Assembly (NCBI RefSeq): GCF_901933205.1
Contig: NC_044584.1
Location: 14,301,001-14,365,000, forward strand
Direction of reading: 5' to 3'
DNA: 64,000 nt
Origin: Camarhynchus parvulus
Taxonomy: Eukaryota > Chordata > Aves > Passeriformes > Thraupidae
Shown here piece by piece: positions 1 through 10,012 of the stretch. The translations under genes and the position numbers were made by a program. Positions within the stretch are counted from its first letter, which is position 1; each line of letters starts with the position of its first letter. A model generated the notes under the pieces. The model had not been told where the DNA came from. It did not search any database and saw only the letters and a list, made by a program, of their open reading frames with translations.

Positions 1-1324
1 GTCTGCACAAGATCAGATTCTGTCCCCTTTCTTCATGCTGATGCTGTCTACCTCCAATTGCTGACTTGGGGATACAAATACCTGCTGAATGTGAGCTGCA
101 CAAGGTCCAGAGATCACAGATAACCCCAGGATTGCTTCTGCAGAGTCACTGTGCAAAGTGGATACCCCTAGCAATAGGAAAAGTTAAATCTCCAGGATGC
201 TCACCCTCCAGATTCAGAAGACAAATTTAAAGGTGTTTGTAGCATATTGGAGGGGGAAAAACTGGTCCTGGTTTAACATGTGTGTGTGAACAGCACAGCT
301 GGAGGTTTTCCATCTGGATCAAGCCCAGCAGTGTGTATGAGGTACAGGCAGGCAGAACCCAGAGATGAGGTCTGTCAGAGTCACTAGAGTAATCCTTTCC
401 CCCCAACTCCATAGTTAAAAGTGGCATCTCAGGGGAAAAAACTGGCTTGCTGTGCCTTGGAAACCACTACAAAACCCTTGCTTGCCAGAAGCACAGGCAG
501 CCTTGTAATCCTTTTCTAAGTATTAGTTTTGGAAAATGGCTTTAGAGCATCTTCCAAATCTTTGCAAGCCAAGCCTGAGCCCTACAGCAGAGTGGCCCGA
601 GTGCCCTGCCACCACCCTCCACATTTCACCTCCCTCTGCAGTGCCCAGCCTTGCTCTGTAAAGGCTCCACCATGAGAGGTGCCACGTCTGAGAGGCAGTG
701 CCATGGCTGGTGGAGGAAAGCTGCTTTCCCCAGGGTGCTGCCCAGCCCGGACTGCAGAGCTGGGATGCAACTCTCCTCAAAGCAATAAACAGGAATAGGA
801 GTTATTGCTGCTCAAATGAAGAACTAAAAATAAGATGAAAAGGAGAAGGGAGATGCTCTGCTGGCAGCTTTGCCTCCAGACATGCCCCCTGCAGCACCAG
901 CCTGCGCTGGGGGCTGTGCAATGCCAGGGGGATGGCAGGAGCTGTGCAGAGCTGTCTCTGCTTTCCCGCCATGTGCTGCCAGTGCTGGGGCTCCCAGCAA
1001 TGAGATCCAATGAACAGCTTCTTCACATTGGAATCTGGAAATCAGAGTGAATCTTTGGGCAAGTCCTGGGCTCAGATTACCACTGTTCTCATTCTAAATC
1101 TGATTGTCTTATCTTTCAGACAGGAAACGATTTGCTGGAGAGACAATTTTGCCATGAATATGTAAAATTCTCCATAGACCCCTTGGGAATGTCCTATATC
1201 ATAATAAGCAAAAGAACTTTGATTAAAGTGTGAAAGTCTCACCTCTCTAGTGATGTTACAGGGGTAAGTACATTTGTAGTGCATGTGTACGTAATTATGG
1301 GTTCATACCAGGACACACAAACAT
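1..1324. other. Unique non-coding sequence, no gene seen
   Basis: No recognisable coding region. Short open frames occur on both strands in a GC-richer patch around 560-1000, but they overlap one another and have no domain signature. No repeat family was recognised before the CR1 fragment that follows. Confidence 0.6.
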
Positions 1325-1440
1325 ATCACAGACTCACAGAAACACAGAATAATGAGGTTGGAAGAGACCTCTAAGATCATCAAGTCCAACCTATGCCCTA
1401 ACACCTCAACTAGACCATAGCACCAAGTGCCATGTGTAGG
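1325..1440 (-). mobile_element. CR1 LINE 3'-end fragment, minus orientation
   Basis: The plus strand reads as the reverse complement of an avian CR1 3' end: degenerate octamer-like repeats (acagactc/acagaaac/acagaat), then the GGTTGGAAGAGACCTCTAAG motif and the ATCATCAAGTCCAACCTATG motif. CR1 copies are usually 5'-truncated, and this one keeps only about 116 bp. It stops abruptly where an oppositely oriented CR1 fragment starts. It is a dead, non-coding remnant. Confidence 0.85.
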
Positions 1441-1660
1441 GTAGGGCAGGTCTAGGCTGGAAACTGAGAGGAAATTCTTTACTGTGAGGGTGGTGAGGCC
1501 CTGGCACAGGGTGCCCAGAGAAGCTGTGGCTGCCCCATCCCTGGAAGTGTCCATGGCCAGGCTGGATGCGGCTTGGAGCAACCTGGGACTGTGGAAGGGG
1601 ATGGAATGAGATGGGCTTTAGGGTCCCTTCCAACCCGACCCATTCCAAGGCTTTGGGATT
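1441..1660 (+). mobile_element. CR1 LINE 3'-end fragment, plus orientation
   Basis: This is a typical CR1 tail region: an AGGAAATTCTTTACTGTGAG motif, then GCACAGGGTGCCCAGAGAAG, then the GGTCCCTTCCAACC motif followed by a degenerate CATTCCAAGGCTTTGGGATT end that corresponds to the family's terminal octamer repeats. It abuts the minus-oriented CR1 fragment on its left, forming an inverted pair. It is 5'-truncated and carries no coding capacity. Confidence 0.85.
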
Positions 1661-2407
1661 CAGATTTCAGGTCTAGAGGAGCACGTAGGGTCCCTGGCAG
1701 GATCCTCCTGGCCTGTGCTCTGCAGTGTGGCGGGGCAGGGTCAGCCAGGGCCTGTCCTTGCTCGGTGAGTGGCCCCTGGGAGCTCCGGTGTCACGGCAGG
1801 GCCATGTCCCCCTCAGCAGGGACACAGCACTGGGCCAGAGCTGAGCACTGGGAGAGCAGCACAGCACCATCCCTGCCCTCATTATACACAGATCTAGTAA
1901 CCTACTTTGTCAAAAAAAGCCCTGAATGAGATGGGGTGGCTGGGGACCAGAGCAGCAGCTCTGTGTCTCGTACATCTTTGCACTGTCACTCCACCCCACT
2001 GAGATGCAGCATAAGAAGCAAGGCAGGGAGGAATTTTTCATCTGCCTGGCACAGAGAGACCTGGCTGCTGCTGAAGCCTTTGACTTATTCCCTGCATGAA
2101 CACCAGCTTCTTCCCCCATGGCAGAACAGCCCGTGAGCAAAGTTCTGCTGTCCTGGTGCTGTCACCCTCTGCTGCCACCATGCCTGCTGTGAACCCCCCT
2201 CACAGGGCAGGACACAGCTCTGGATGGCTCTGGCAATGCCATTCCAGCATGCCACATCCTGCCCTCAGCTTTCATGGAAATCACTGATGCTCTGTGACTT
2301 ACATCAGCTACAGTTTAGGGACACTATTTTTGGGGAGCTGTTCAAGATACTGGGAACAAAGGGAGGAACTCCCAAAGGCCAGAACTGGGATTGCCAGGGA
2401 GGTGACC

Positions 2408-2443
2408 CTGGGAGAGCCTGACATCCTGGGAGAGCCTGACATC
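2408..2443. repeat. 18-bp perfect tandem duplication
   Basis: CTGGGAGAGCCTGACATC is present twice head to tail (2408-2425 and 2426-2443) with no mismatch, followed by a partial third start (CTGG). The identity suggests a recent slippage event. Confidence 0.95.
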
Positions 2444-3520
2444 CTGGCCATGCAAGCTGGTGACCCCAAGTCTCTGTTTCCAGATGAGCAGGCAGGTGTC
2501 ACCTCCCTTTTATTTAAATGGCAGACACACACACATGGACTGTTTGAACCTCTGCTTGCTGAAGTCAAGGAAAAGAAAACAGAACTCACATTTAAGCCTC
2601 TTCTCTGGGATGAAATGACTTGCAACCTGTAAATGACTTTTAAGATAACTTTAAAGTAGCCTGAAAATGAAGTATTCAAACTTAATTATACGCACTGAGG
2701 AGCAAACAGAACTGTCTAAACAGAAGTTTTCTCCCACAGTTTCATTTCCCAGGGACTCACATTGGAGGGATATGGTTTTCTTTCAGGCATTAACTGTTGA
2801 GATATAAAATTTCTGGACCAAAGCATCTCTGCCAGAGAGTGGATATTGTTGGTGAACAAGCAACATATTGCTTGCTTCATTGGTCAGATCTTTCCTGTTA
2901 CCAAAGGACATTATGATAGCTGCTCCCGTGGCAGGCACAGAGCTCACATCCCTTTCAGTGTGTGAGCACTGGGTCAGCTCCCTCTGGAGGTGCTCTGTGC
3001 CTCCCAAACACCACAAGGACATTGCTGCTGTGCCCAACCCACAATCACACTCACAAAAACACATTTAGCAGCCTTAGGGCCACAGAGAAACCTGCATTTC
3101 CACTACAGCTACACCGGTGCTCAGCAGAGAAAAGGGATTTCAGAGGGCCCCACCAGGTCAGAGCAAATCCCTTGGCAGCTCTGGGTCTTTCCTCTGCTGA
3201 CTTGGCAAAGCTGGAGGAGCAGAGGGTTCCTGCTCCTGGTGCCTGGGTCAGCAGTGTGAATGGTGTGTTCAAAACTCTTCTGGGATTTCCAGGGAGGAGA
3301 AAATTTCTGGTTTCTGGTGCCCTGCCATGTGCTGCTGGGAGTTATTCCCTGCAAGCTTTTGGCCTATGGCCCACTTTCATTTTCCTTCTGTCAGAAGATG
3401 ACTTTCTTGCGTTTGCAAACATCTCCTGCACATGCAAAATTTTGAACAAACGTTACTTGAAAAGTTTTTCACCCAATTTTGCTGCCCACATCTCCTGTGA
3501 TCAGAACAGTCAGATGCCTA

Positions 3521-3551
3521 TTTTACAGTAAACTGCTGTTTTACAGTAAAC
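3521..3551. repeat. 18-bp period direct repeat
   Basis: TTTTACAGTAAAC occurs at 3521-3533 and again at 3539-3551, an 18-bp period with a partial second unit. Confidence 0.9.
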
Positions 3552-5770
3552 AAGTATTCTGGTGTAAAAAGAACTCCACAAAAATCATCCTATTAGATGC
3601 ACTCCACTGTACATAGTAATCCTTTTTTGTTGTAGTCAAGCACAATTACTAGCTTTCCTAACACCAGAGATCAAGTTCAGAAGCTGTTTGAACCCATGTT
3701 TGTGACCTAGAATACAGCCCCCAAAACTATTTGGTTTTATGCATATATTCTTTAATTTATGCTGGTGGTGCAGGAAGCCAGAAGGATCCCCCTCCATGCC
3801 TCAAAGTCATGCACCAAATTTGCTTTTTTCCACATCCCTGCCTGTTCCAAATACAAGGAAATGTATCAGAAATGTCTGCTAATCAGTTTTTCCTGCAGTG
3901 CCTTTTCAGAACAAGTGATCCAGGGCAGTTTTTGCCCATCTGGCTCTTCATGAAAATGTCCTTCCTGGATGATGGCTAATTAGGCAATATAATAATTTAT
4001 CCTTCTAATGAACTGATTTACTCAGCAAAGCAAACAGTATGCTGGTGTATTTATTCGTGGCATTTATGTAACTGTTTGCACATAGGTATTTCAGTGACTG
4101 TGAAATAATTATGATATTGAATTAGCATAAACATTGCATTTCTCAGCTCTCAAAATGTCTCCTTTTGATTTTGGGGCAAAAAGAAGTGGGAGGATGCTTA
4201 AACATTTGAGAATGAAACACACTCATTAACTGTAGCTCAGTTTATGAACTTCAGAGGTTAAGCATTAGCTACAAAAAGTCTTTTAATCAAGATGGATCAA
4301 GCTTCTCCACTTAAACGCATTATCCAAATTTGCAGTCTTCTCTAGTTAATGAGTCAGTCTGAATTAGCCTTTCAAAAGAATTAAGGGAAAAGAATCAACA
4401 CTTTGATGGTGTTTGAAGCACAAGTTGAAGTAATTGAATCAATGTGTTAAATCTTAGATGAGATCTCCTAATCCGTAAAGCAGTGATGGAGAGCTGTGTG
4501 ACTGAAACCAGATGCAGTGGCTAATTTGGATGAATTATTCTATGCAGGGAGGTCCCCCTCAATAGCAGCCTGCCTGAAAGCAGAATTTGCTTATATTCAC
4601 CCTGCTTGGAGAAAGAACAATTAGGGTTGAAATGCCCCAATCCTTGCTGGTGCATTCCCCTGTGACTTTGAGACAGATTTTTAGTTTTTAGGTCAAGGCT
4701 CACACCTGAATGTGTTGTGAAAACAAGACTCAGAGTGAGTCTCCTGGGAGTCCACCAGGGAGGGATAATAAAACTTTTATCTTTCCAGGTCTCTGGAGTG
4801 AGGTCAGTGAACAGACAGGCTCTCTGCATTCCCACTGCAAACTACTCTGAAGTTTGCCCAGATCATTAATTTGGGAAGTTCCTATAGCAGCACATGAGCA
4901 GAAACCCTGTCTCCTCAAAGAGTAGTTTAAAGGGACCTATTTTAACTTATAATAGACCAGATCTCAAGATTCTGATGAGATCCTGAATGTGTAGATACAA
5001 AAGGAGATGTTTGACCATTTTCCTGCCAGGATAAGTTGAAAAAAGGAGAAGTCATCAGTCCTGAGTCCTTGTATTAGTCCTTGTCCCCTGGCTGCCCACT
5101 CTGTGTGTGAAACTCCCTTTGAAGCAAAAAGACCACATTACTTTTGTTTGAAATTTCATTAGTGGTCAGAGTCAGTCTCTGTAATTAAGATGTGATGAAA
5201 CAACAACCAACCAAGCATTTTCTCCCAACAAAGTATAAACTTCAAAGCTATTTATACACTTAAATGTGACCTGTAAAACCACCCATCCTTTGATGTTCTC
5301 CAACTGCGAGTCACTCTACTCAGTGCCAAAGCTCAAAGGACAAATAAAAGTGGGCATCAAAACGAAGCTCTGAAAAAAGTACAGCTGTGTTCAAGGAGGG
5401 AGAACAGTTCTCTTTATGGCTGCTGAAAGCTGCAGAAATTCACAAAACCCTTCTGAACTAGGAGCTCCTTAAAAGCAGTGTGTTCAACCTGCCAACGGGG
5501 GCTCTCAGCCAAAATGAAATACAGAAAAGAGCTGAATCCAAAGCTGGGCAGAGCTGTTCCAGCCACAGGAGGAACGAGGCACAGCACCACCATGCCCGAG
5601 GCCCTGCACACCTGGGAGTGAATCCAGGAGCTGAGGAACAACCCGGGGATGTGTGAGAGAACACACCGAGCTGGTTTGAGATCCCCTTCATTCAACAGGT
5701 GCATTAATTTCCTCACTTGTTTCTTCTATTCTTTATTCCCTGCCCATTCTCTGAATTGTACCTAGGGGTG

Positions 5771-5835
5771 GCTGCCCTGGGCTGTGAGCCCCTGCTCCTC
5801 CTGCCCCTGCTGGAGCTGAGAGCTCCCAGGGCAGC
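5771..5835. repeat. GC-rich inverted repeat (11-bp stem)
   Basis: GCTGCCCTGGG (5771-5781) is the exact reverse complement of CCCAGGGCAGC (5825-5835), with a 43-nt spacer. A smaller 5-bp hairpin (GGAGC/GCTCC, 5812-5826) sits at the right side of the spacer and overlaps the outer arm. The location is a local GC-rich patch in AT-rich sequence. It could fold if transcribed. No microRNA identity is claimed. Confidence 0.8.
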
Positions 5836-8445
5836 AGAGGGGCTCGGGGGGATCTGCCCTGCAGAGGGGATTTGCTGTCCTGGGGACACGAGTGAAAGAC
5901 AAAGACAAAGCTTCAGGCACTGTTAAAAACAAATTTTCCTTCCAGCAGAGAGAAGGAAGAAATAAAAAAGGGGGTGGGTAATGCCAAGCAGAATAGAGAA
6001 GATCTGAAGAAAACATCACATAATGTAAGCAGATTTTTGTGTGGGAGAAATGAGCATTGACAAAATTCACGTCTGAAGGGAATTTAATTGAAAGATTAAA
6101 TGTAAGTCAAGACTCAGAGACCCAAAAGCAAAAGATATCATGCTTTAAAAGTAGGAAGTCATGCCCTTGCTTAGAAGAGACTGTGCTTAACCACGTGCCT
6201 TCTACTGGCACAGCCTGATTAAACTGCTTATAAGAATCTGAGGCCTCATTAACTATGAATTTTTAAAGTTTGTTTTTTATAAGAAGACAAAGCACATGTC
6301 AAAGCAAGTACAAGGTGGTTATAGCCAATCTCTTTTCCAGCACCACAGACATGCTCCACTGATCACTGACACACACAAAAAAAAAAAAAAATAGACTGCA
6401 CTGGGTTTTATAGGTGAGAAATGGAAAAGATCTATCAGGTCAGCTTGCCCAGCTCCCAGCTAAGGTACACAGCTGTTGCCAGGGATTGTTTACCCAAGTT
6501 TCTAGAAAAATTTCCCTTGGACTAAAGGAAGTGTTGTATAATGTTCTTAGTAATATCAATATTTTCCCTATGCTGAAATAGCTGCTGGATGCATTTCTGT
6601 GTGTTGAAAATATTATTTCCCTGATAGATATGGGTACAAGGTTCCCACAGCCCAAAGCTCACATGGTCCCTCTAAGAACTCAGCTGGCACTGATAGCCTC
6701 CCATCCTGGTCTCCTGGAGGAGAGGATTGGAGGGATATTTGGAGCTTGGCAGCTCAGAGAACCTGAGCAAAGCAAAGGGAACAGACTCTGGCTGGGGATG
6801 GGACCTGCAGCAGAGCTGCTCTCAGCCCAGGACAGCCCCTGTCCCCTCTGGGCACAGGCAGGGACGTGTTCCAGGCTCCCAGGTGCTCCAGTGGGCTGAA
6901 AACAGCCCCAGAGCCAAAGAAGGAGGAAATCAGATGATGAAACCTTCACAAGCACATCCATGGGCATTAGCAGGAGCTTTGCTGAGCACAGCAAGGCACT
7001 GCTCAGAGAGAAAAAACCCTCAATATTAATATTATTATTAATATTATATCCTATGGAGTTTTCCTTAAAGAAGCATTGTGTTTCAGAGTCAGTAAAAGTA
7101 TTATAAACAATTGCTGAGAAACGCAGGCCACAGTCTGAACCAGGCTTTGATGCCTGAGGGAGTTTCCAGCAGCCCTGGGTGCAGCTACACCCAGCCCCAG
7201 CAGGTTCCAGGGAATAGCAAAACTGTAATTCTGTTTGTTTCAGATTTCTTTTTGAATAAGGACAAGGAGTGAGATTGAAGTTATGAGGGGAAAGAGCTGA
7301 ACTGTCAGCATATGACTTCTGTGATCAGATTAACGAAATGCCAGAGGATCCAGGTCTGGACATAATAAGAATACAGAAATTGCAATTGTGCTTCACGCTG
7401 TGAGGGCAATTAGAAAAGCAATGACATATTTTTACAGATATTTTCTTTATCGATAATGAAAAGGAAAAAATGGTAACAAAACAATGTTGTCTCCCTTAGA
7501 AAAGACTAAATTGCAATGAAAATGCATTTCAGGGGTTTTTTTCCCAGTTGTTGTATTTCAGCTTTGATGAAGTAAAACTAGTGGTAAATTGATATGAGTA
7601 CAAGTCTTACCTTTCTTTTGATCACAGGAGGTTTGTCTTTTAACAGTGAAAATCTAATATATTTGAGTGAACTAACTTAGCAGGGAATTATTGCACTGCT
7701 GATTGCATATTTTTATAAATGGCAGTTATTGTTTTCTGTCTGTTTTAACACTGCCAAATTAAATTAACAGTAGATAAATAATGATAGTAGAGAAATAATG
7801 ATTGTAGATAAATAATGATACATAGTTACAATACAAACGTTACTGTGCAATGACACAAACACCTGTAATCCTAGAAAGGATATTTATGTTGCTGAAATAA
7901 GTCATTTTAAGGGTGACTAACTCTCCTCCTGGCCACAGATTTCCCCACCAGTCATAATATTCTAATTGTTACAATTTCAAAAACTCCCAGCAAAACATCC
8001 ACAAAACCCCACAGAATTTTCATACCAAACATTTCACAGAATGTTCACACCAAAACTCAGAACTGAGAATTTCTGCCTACCTGAAAGAAAACCATTGCGT
8101 GATACAGTGAATCTTTTTGGCCTATCATACCAAACATATATTCATAGCCCATAGAAATAAGCACATAAAAATGGGTCTGTGTTGCTATTTTTCCTTACAA
8201 AGAAGCTGCTCCCAGGTCGATGCAGCAGCAGCTGATCCCAAGGGATGCAGCCAACAGGCAGAGCCAGGCTGGAACATTCTGGCAGAGGGAGCAGCTGCTG
8301 GCTCACTTCCCCCTGCAGGATCAGCAGGCTCCAGCCTGAGAGTCCCAGGCTGCTCTGGACATGGCTGATGCCCTCTCTCCGTTCCTACACTGCCAGTGTG
8401 TCTCCTTGCCCTGCCTGGGGCTCTACTGAACAAAAATCTGCATTT
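5836..8445. other. Unique non-coding sequence
   Basis: No gene seen. It contains a 15-nt A tract (6377-6391), an AT-only patch near 7023-7048 and a short tandem array described separately. A GC-richer patch at about 8200-8360 carries overlapping open frames on both strands without any domain. Confidence 0.6.
7770..7820. repeat. 17-bp tandem repeat, three units
   Basis: Three contiguous 17-bp units begin at 7770, 7787 and 7804. The first and third are identical (GTAGATAAATAATGATA); the middle one differs at two positions. It is a small AT-rich minisatellite. Confidence 0.95.
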
Positions 8446-8745
8446 CCACAGAATCACAACAACTGGGTTGCAGAAAACCTTTTGAGATCATCAAGTCCAA
8501 CCTGTGACCTAACACCTCCTCATCACCTGAACCCTGGCACCCAGTGCCCTGTCCAGGCTTTGATTAAACACATCCTGGGACAGTGACTCCACCCCTCCCT
8601 GGAGATACAATTCCATGGCCCAATCACTCTTTAATTAATCACATCCAGGGACAGTGACTCCACCCCTCCCTGGGCAGACAATTCCACTGCCCAATCACTC
8701 TTTCAGTGAAGAATTTTTTACTAATGTCTAACCTAACCTGTTGTG
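8446..8745 (-). mobile_element. CR1 LINE 3' fragment with internal duplication
   Basis: The reverse complement of an avian CR1 3' region begins with CACAGAATCACA, followed by AGATCATCAAGTCCAACCTG, CACCCAGTGCCCTGTCCAGG and CCCAATCACTCTTT. The last of these, with the preceding GTGACTCCACCCCTCCCTGG block, occurs twice at a 71-bp period (units from 8569 and 8640), where CR1 normally has one copy. The element ends around TAACCTAACCTG. It is non-coding and long dead, with several substitutions relative to the motifs I know. Confidence 0.85.
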
Positions 8746-9190
8746 CTGCTCCAGACACGCTGCATCCTCCTGCTGGTCCCTGGGGTCAGGGGAAGGGACA
8801 AACACTCAGGGCTGTGGGCTGCAGGGAAATGAGATTTGTCACATACCAGGTGCTGCTCACCACTTCTCGGTGAGGTTTTGTGTCCCTGGTGCTCTGCAAA
8901 GATGCACAAGAGGGGTCAGAGCCTCACCAGGGCACGGAGTGTGCCTCCCACACCATGACACAAGTGGTGCCAGCTCCAGAGCAACACCAGAGCTGCTGCT
9001 TACACTAAAGAGCTGCTTCATTCAGGATGTACCTGATTGCTGTCCCCTGGCACTGCTGCACACAGTGAGGCTCTCCCTGCCATTCCCTGGGGGTGAGAGT
9101 GGCCAGCAGAGAAGCTGCCAAGGTCTTTCAGTATCACAGTCTTTGCTTGCTTGGCTTGGCCAGGGGAACTGGCAAAATAAGGGATGGGAG
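8746..9190. other. Non-coding sequence between CR1 and LTR-like block
   Basis: No gene or repeat recognised. A 150-codon open frame (8741-9193, plus) has no recognisable domain, and its start overlaps the end of the CR1 fragment, so it is treated as chance. Confidence 0.5.
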
Positions 9191-9574
9191 TGATGGTCTT
9201 TACCCCCCACCAAAAAAAGACTTTAATAGCAAAATAACAAATATAGAAACTGCAAAGTTAAGGGACAAGATCCAAAGACCCAGGGGCACGGCAAACACCA
9301 CAAGGTATTGGGGTCTTCTGAAGGCAAGGGTCCAACCATAAACACTAACTCAGAACGTGACCTTACACATGGCAGGTGCTGAACCAACTGAGAGCAAGAA
9401 CCAGAAACCTCACCAGATATAGGATAGTTCCATGAACATATTGACTCCCATGACCCTACTCTTCTCACCATGACCTGGCCTGGTGTCCCTTTTCCAGTGT
9501 CCTGTTTGCCATGGTCTCAGGTTGATGCTGTCTGTATATGCTGCTGAGCCAAACTATCATTTATCCCAGCTGCA
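9191..9574 (-). mobile_element. Possible solo LTR, family not recognised
   Basis: On the minus strand the segment begins TGCAGCTGGG and ends ACCATCA, so it has TG...CA ends. It carries ATTAAA, a polyadenylation-like signal, followed by a T/G-rich run shortly before its end, as an LTR U3-R-U5 layout would. The flanks are TGGGAG (9185-9190) and TGGGAC (9575-9580), a 5-of-6 match that could be a decayed 6-bp TSD. Similar-looking sequence continues to about 9672, so the boundaries are uncertain. It could also be a fragment of ERV internal sequence or unique DNA. Confidence 0.35.
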
Positions 9575-9678
9575 TGGGACTCCACATTTCAGATGCCATG
9601 CCCCTCACTGAACAGGGCCCTTAAATGCAGTGTCCCAGGATTCATAAAAGCCTTGGATCAGTGTTAGGGAAGGGTTAT

Positions 9679-10006
9679 TGTTGTCATCTTATTGCAGGGG
9701 TTCCATACTGTTGTCTCCTTATCACAAAAGTTCCACACCTTCCTGGTGTTTCTCACAGGCATCTCCTCAGAGCACTGACTCTTTCTTCTTCTTAAAGCAA
9801 CCAACTGACTCCAGTTCCCTTCTCACCCAGCCACCCCACTCTTCTATAGCACTCTTCTCAATGCTTACAGCTGTGGCCTGTTAAAGTCAGGCCTGCTCCT
9901 AATCTTTGCCAATTGACCCAGCTGCAACTCCTTAGGGAGTTTAAGGTTACTTAAGAAAGATTCCTTACTACACTATCTTTATTTTCTTATATTCTCTCCC
10001 CCTACA
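9679..10006 (-). mobile_element. Solo ERV LTR (family A, copy 1), 6-bp TSD
   Basis: This is a 328-bp LTR in minus orientation. Read on the minus strand it starts TGTAGGGG and ends GACAACA. It is flanked on both sides by GGTTAT (9673-9678 and 10007-10012), an exact 6-bp target-site duplication. A TATA-like box lies on the minus strand at 9841-9848 (TATAGAAG). It clearly matches the element at 53972-54260 along its length, including the shared CACAGCTGTGGCCTGTTAA-like core. Unlike that copy, its left end carries a 30-bp tandem duplication (9679-9708 and 9709-9738). No internal retroviral sequence is attached, so it is a solo LTR. The 6-bp TSD points to a class II (ERVK-like) integrase. Confidence 0.88.
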
Positions 10007-10012
10007 GGTTAT

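Larger units (their letters stand above)
1661..5770. other. Unique non-coding sequence with small duplications
   Basis: No gene recognised. A 189-codon open frame (2962-3531, plus) has no domain, no start context I can defend, and antisense frames of similar quality, so I treat it as chance. About 4085-4480 is AT-rich with several TTAAT/AATTA motifs and could include conserved non-coding DNA, but that cannot be shown from one sequence. Confidence 0.55.

Noticed and set aside
2962..3531. 189-codon plus-strand open frame
   Set aside because: No domain, signal or family resemblance; the length is within chance expectation for 64 kb, and antisense frames of similar quality overlap it.
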